Shown one piece after another: positions 6,287-9,363 of a stretch of 9,363 bases of DNA (positions are counted from its first letter, which is position 1; each line of letters opens with the position of its first letter). Both the position numbers and the translations under genes were made by a program. The DNA is from Gammaproteobacteria bacterium (lineage in GTDB: Bacteria > Pseudomonadota > Gammaproteobacteria > Pseudomonadales > Azotimanducaceae): the NCBI GenBank assembly GCA_003228415.1, contig QIDL01000265.1, forward strand, positions 1 through 9,363, given 5' to 3'. The notes beneath the pieces are model-generated. The model was not told the DNA's origin, made no database searches, and saw only the letters and a program-made list of their open reading frames with translations.

Positions 6287-9200
6287 ATGCCGAGGCCCGC
6301 ATGGACACGGGTGGCTGTATGCGTTGCCATGATACTGATGGCGGGCACTGCGGTTGCTGCTCAGCAACAAATGAACTTTCGCCATCTGACTCTCCAGGAT
6401 GGCCTCTCACAAAATACCATCACCAGCATTCTCCAGGACTCTCAAGGCTTCATCTGGTTGGGCACAGAGAACGGGTTGAATCGTTACGATGGCTACGACA
6501 TCGTCCGTTACCACCGAGATCGCCGAAATCCTGAAAGCCTTGCCGGAGACTTCGTCTGGGCGATCGCCGAGGATGGAAACACGGATATCTGGGTTGCGAG
6601 CGCGGGAGGTGGAATATCTCGTTGGATCCGCCGCGAAGATCGCTTCGAAGTGTATCGCCACGATGATCGGAATCCGCACAGCATTCGCAGTAATGCCACG
6701 CGGACTCTGTTGGTCAGTCGCGAAGGTCTGGTCTGGATTGGCCTGGGCGATCAGGGGCTCAACGTCCTGAATCCACGTTCGGGGACCATCGAGCAATTCA
6801 TCCACGATCCGGATAATCCCCGAAGCCTGTCCTCGGATGCAGTCTACGCCGTGTTTCAGGATCGAGCTGGCACCATCTGGGTCGGTACGGACGCCGGGTT
6901 GAGTCGATTCAACCCGAGCAGTCGATCATTCGTGAATTATCGTAATGACCCGGACGATCAATTCAGCCTCAGTAACGATCAGGTTCGAACGATCTACGAA
7001 GACCGGCGGGGTATTCTCTGGGTCGGTACCTTTGGTGGTGGTCTCAATCGAATGAACCGTCCCTCTGGGCGGTTTTCGAGCTTCCGTCATGACCCGGAAA
7101 ATCCCGGCTCGTTGTCCCACGACCATGTCCGCTCGGTGCTCGAAGATGACGGCTTGCGACTGTGGGTGGGTACCGCCGATGGTTTGAACCTGTTGAATCG
7201 GCGTTCGGGCACGTTTCAGCACTACGCCAAAACCCATTCACCGGAAGGTTTGAGCGACAGCTACGTGATGTCGCTTGCTCAGGATCGCGGTGGTTTGATC
7301 TGGATCGGTACCAGATCGGCTGGTGTAAACATCTGGAATCCAAGCAGCTGGTTTCTCGGCCATTTCAGCGCACCGTGGTTGGTGGACACTAATGTCACCG
7401 CCTTCGCGACCCAGGCGGACAAGCTCTTTGTCGGCACCTTCGATCATGGTCTCACGGTGCTCGAGAGAGGCTTGGAGACGGCAAGCTACCGAATGCCAGA
7501 GTTGAGCGATGATCGAGTCATGTCGCTGTTGCTGGACCGGCGCGGGGCGCTCTGGATCGGCACCATGGGCGGCGGACTCAATCGGTTGGACGAGGATGGC
7601 ACCGTCAGGGTCTATCGTCACGATCCGGATGATGAGCTGAGTCTCGGTGCAGATGGGGTTATGAGTCTGTATGAGGACAGCCGCGGGCGGATCTGGGTCG
7701 GGACTTTTGGCGGTGGCCTTAATCGTTTTGATCCTCAGTTCGGTACTTTCGAGCGCACCACAAACACGCTCACCAGCCTGCGGGTGACCGCAATTGTCGA
7801 GGATCTGGAGGGGTATATCTGGGTCGGTACGGATGCAGGTCTGAATAGACTGTATCCCGAGTCGGGTGAGGTCGTGCAATATCGTCACGATTCAGCGGAT
7901 CCCGGCAGCATCAGCATGGATGCCATCTATGGTCTGCAGGTGGACAGTGCCGGTCGGCTCTGGATCGGTACCGCCGGTGGTGGCCTCGATCGCCTGACTT
8001 CCCTGAACGGCGAGCATGAAATCACCAATTTCTCGCTGGATGATGGTCTGCCCAGCAATCTGATATATGGGGTTTGCGCCGATGCGCATGGCTTGATCTG
8101 GCTGTCCACCAACGGCGGTCTGGCCCGCCTCGACCCCAATTCGGGGGCCGTCAAGCAATTTCACCGAGCCCATGGGCTGCAGGGCGAAGAGTTCAACTTC
8201 GGTGCCCACCACCAAAGTGAAGAAGGGGTGCTGTATTTTGGAGGCGCCAACGGTTTCAATGCCATTACACCTACCCGACTCGGTGTGAGCAAGGGTGCAC
8301 CTCAGGTGGTGCTCACGGGATTGGAGACGCTCAACCAGCCGACCCAGAGCGATCTACCCTATGCGTTGGTGACCGATTTCGATCTCGACTACCAGTCGAA
8401 TTCCGTAACGTTCGAGTTTGCCGCCCTCGACTTCACCTCGCCATCGCAGAATCAGTACCGTTATTATCTGGAAGGGTTCGATCGCAATTGGACGCCGCCG
8501 GCTTCGACACGCCGGGCGACGTACACCAACCTCGATGCAGGCGACTACACCTTCCGGGTAAAAGCCGCGAACAGCGATGGTATCTGGAACGAGCAGGGAT
8601 TGGCCGTGGCCTTCAGCGTGGCACCCGCACCCTGGCTGACATCCTGGGCATACGTTGTCTACTCGTTGATCAGTGGTATCGTGGGGCTTGTCATCTATCG
8701 CATCAGGCGTGCTCGCAGCCGCCGGGAAAAGCTCTATCAGCACCGTCTGCACCGGCTCGCTTACTTCGACCTGCTGACAGGCATCCCCAACCGGCAGATG
8801 TTCATGCGGTATCTGCGCGATGCACTCCATGAGGCCAAGACCAAGGAGCAAAAACTCGCTCTGCTCTACGTGGACCTCGATCACTTCAAGCGCATCAACG
8901 ATACCCTGGGTCATCGTACCGGAGATGACATCCTGAAGCTCGTGACCGAAAGGCTTCAGGAAGTAGTGGCGGAGACCGAGCGTGTCTTTCCGCGCCAGAC
9001 GCTTAAGCTGGCACGCCTCGGCGGAGATGAGTTTATGATCCTTCTGCACGGTTTCGGCGAAACCAGGATGGTGGACCAACTCGCCAGGTGGATCATTGAA
9101 GCGCTGTCGAAGCCGTTTCGCCACCGGCGTCACGAGCTGGTGGTGACGCCCAGTGTAGGCATTTCCGAATATCCCAGCGATGGCAACAGCGCGCAGTCGT

Positions 9201-9363
9201 TGATGAAGAACGTTGATACCGCCTTGTACGAAGCGAAGAACGCCGGACGCAGTGGCTACAAGTTTTACTCCCCGGAGATGAATGCCCGAGCGCTGGAAGA
9301 GTTGGCTGTGGAGAGCGACTTGCGCCAGGCCATAGACTCCGATCAGTTGCATCTGGTTTTCCA
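6287..9363 (+). CDS. periplasmic two-propeller sensor with Y_Y_Y, TM, GGDEF and start of EAL domain (3' truncated)
   Basis: This is a predicted membrane sensor that makes and perhaps degrades cyclic-di-GMP. The frame is open from ATG 6287 to the window edge (1025 codons); an in-frame TAG at 6278-6280 and GGAG at 6274-6277 fix the start. A signal peptide (cleavage near A24-A25, before QQQ) is followed by fourteen propeller repeats of the type IWVGTxxGGLNRxxP. They start at residues 56, 101, 149, 197, 244, 292, 338, 380, 422, 469, 511, 558, 604 and 649, which suggests two seven-bladed propellers. The last blade carries YFGGANGFN. A Y_Y_Y domain (about 700-778; YRYYLEGFDRNW) leads to one membrane helix (783-804), followed by Arg-rich RIRRARSRR. 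The GGDEF domain (from about 826) has DLLTGIPNR, DLDHFKRIND (863-872) and GGDEF (912-916). The final visible residues, DLRQAI and QLHLVF, match the start of an EAL domain. No histidine kinase parts are present. The signal sensed is unknown; relatives sense carbohydrates. Confidence 0.92.
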   Translation, partial: MPRPAWTRVAVCVAMILMAGTAVAAQQQMNFRHLTLQDGLSQNTITSILQDSQGFIWLGTENGLNRYDGYDIVRYHRDRRNPESLAGDFVWAIAEDGNTDIWVASAGGGISRWIRREDRFEVYRHDDRNPHSIRSNATRTLLVSREGLVWIGLGDQGLNVLNPRSGTIEQFIHDPDNPRSLSSDAVYAVFQDRAGTIWVGTDAGLSRFNPSSRSFVNYRNDPDDQFSLSNDQVRTIYEDRRGILWVGTFGGGLNRMNRPSGRFSSFRHDPENPGSLSHDHVRSVLEDDGLRLWVGTADGLNLLNRRSGTFQHYAKTHSPEGLSDSYVMSLAQDRGGLIWIGTRSAGVNIWNPSSWFLGHFSAPWLVDTNVTAFATQADKLFVGTFDHGLTVLERGLETASYRMPELSDDRVMSLLLDRRGALWIGTMGGGLNRLDEDGTVRVYRHDPDDELSLGADGVMSLYEDSRGRIWVGTFGGGLNRFDPQFGTFERTTNTLTSLRVTAIVEDLEGYIWVGTDAGLNRLYPESGEVVQYRHDSADPGSISMDAIYGLQVDSAGRLWIGTAGGGLDRLTSLNGEHEITNFSLDDGLPSNLIYGVCADAHGLIWLSTNGGLARLDPNSGAVKQFHRAHGLQGEEFNFGAHHQSEEGVLYFGGANGFNAITPTRLGVSKGAPQVVLTGLETLNQPTQSDLPYALVTDFDLDYQSNSVTFEFAALDFTSPSQNQYRYYLEGFDRNWTPPASTRRATYTNLDAGDYTFRVKAANSDGIWNEQGLAVAFSVAPAPWLTSWAYVVYSLISGIVGLVIYRIRRARSRREKLYQHRLHRLAYFDLLTGIPNRQMFMRYLRDALHEAKTKEQKLALLYVDLDHFKRINDTLGHRTGDDILKLVTERLQEVVAETERVFPRQTLKLARLGGDEFMILLHGFGETRMVDQLARWIIEALSKPFRHRRHELVVTPSVGISEYPSDGNSAQSLMKNVDTALYEAKNAGRSGYKFYSPEMNARALEELAVESDLRQAIDSDQLHLVF
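6452..8245 (+). repeat. fourteen tandem propeller (Reg_prop type) coding repeats
   Basis: Degenerate repeats of about 42-48 codons, each centred on IWxGTxxGGLxRxxP. Many are joined by a second phrase of the form YRHDPxNPxSLSxDxV before the next blade. Blades 5, 9 and 10 (starting 7016, 7550 and 7691) are most alike, sharing WxGTxGGGLNR. Blade 8 (7424; LFVGTFDHGLTVLE) is the most divergent and lacks the usual tryptophan; it sits at the join of the two presumed propellers. Confidence 0.85.

Noticed and set aside
6208..6534. A + strand frame of 108 codons starting GTG 6208, rich in Cys and His at its start.
   Set aside because: It overlaps the sensor gene start in another frame and has no ribosome binding site or recognisable motif. 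The signal peptide and first propeller blade lie in the frame from 6287.
6926..8215. Several - strand open frames with repeated-looking proteins across the propeller region.
   Set aside because: Their internal similarity is the antisense image of the propeller repeats on the + strand, not an independent repeat protein.
8354..9352. Long - strand open frame (332 codons) opposite the Y_Y_Y/GGDEF region.
   Set aside because: The + strand in this region encodes unmistakable Y_Y_Y and GGDEF motifs in one continuous frame. The antisense frame is a by-product of GC-rich codon use and its product matches nothing I recognise.

Overview
The window carries a Tol-Pal cell-envelope gene cluster, followed without a real break by two queuosine-precursor genes and then by a very large sensor gene that runs off the right edge. 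All nine genes are on the + strand. The order tolQ-tolR-tolA-tolB-pal-cpoB-queE-queC matches the arrangement known from Pseudomonas and related bacteria. Together with the moderately GC-rich sequence and TolQ/TolR/TolB/Pal proteins close to the enterobacterial forms, it points to a gammaproteobacterium. I cannot name the genus.

Bases 47-4798 encode the Tol-Pal machine. TolQ and TolR form the proton-driven inner-membrane motor. A short TolA-like protein carries force across the periplasm, TolB is the periplasmic propeller, Pal is the peptidoglycan-binding outer-membrane lipoprotein, and CpoB is the coiled-coil/TPR accessory protein. Gaps are mostly 2-25 bases or overlaps, which suggests translational coupling. 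The exception is a 196-base gap between tolB and pal, where pal may have its own promoter. TolQ and TolB use TTG starts, and CpoB and QueC use or may use GTG starts.

Bases 4795-6183 encode QueE and QueC, two successive enzymes of the pathway from GTP to preQ0/queuosine. queE overlaps the cpoB stop codon by four bases (ATGA).

Bases 6184-6286 form a short regulatory-looking gap: a cluster of CGTG/CACG inverted repeats, a possible extended -10 element and a good ribosome binding site. It leads into an open reading frame from 6287 to the right edge (1025 codons visible, no stop). This protein has a signal peptide, fourteen propeller repeats (two seven-bladed propellers), a Y_Y_Y domain, one transmembrane helix, an intact GGDEF domain and the first residues of what looks like an EAL domain. 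It is a periplasmic sensor wired to cyclic-di-GMP output. Its sensor half resembles that of the Bacteroides-type hybrid two-component sensors, but it lacks a kinase. It is the most interesting gene here, though the architecture is not unknown. I found no mobile element, CRISPR array, RNA gene or plainly novel multi-gene system.
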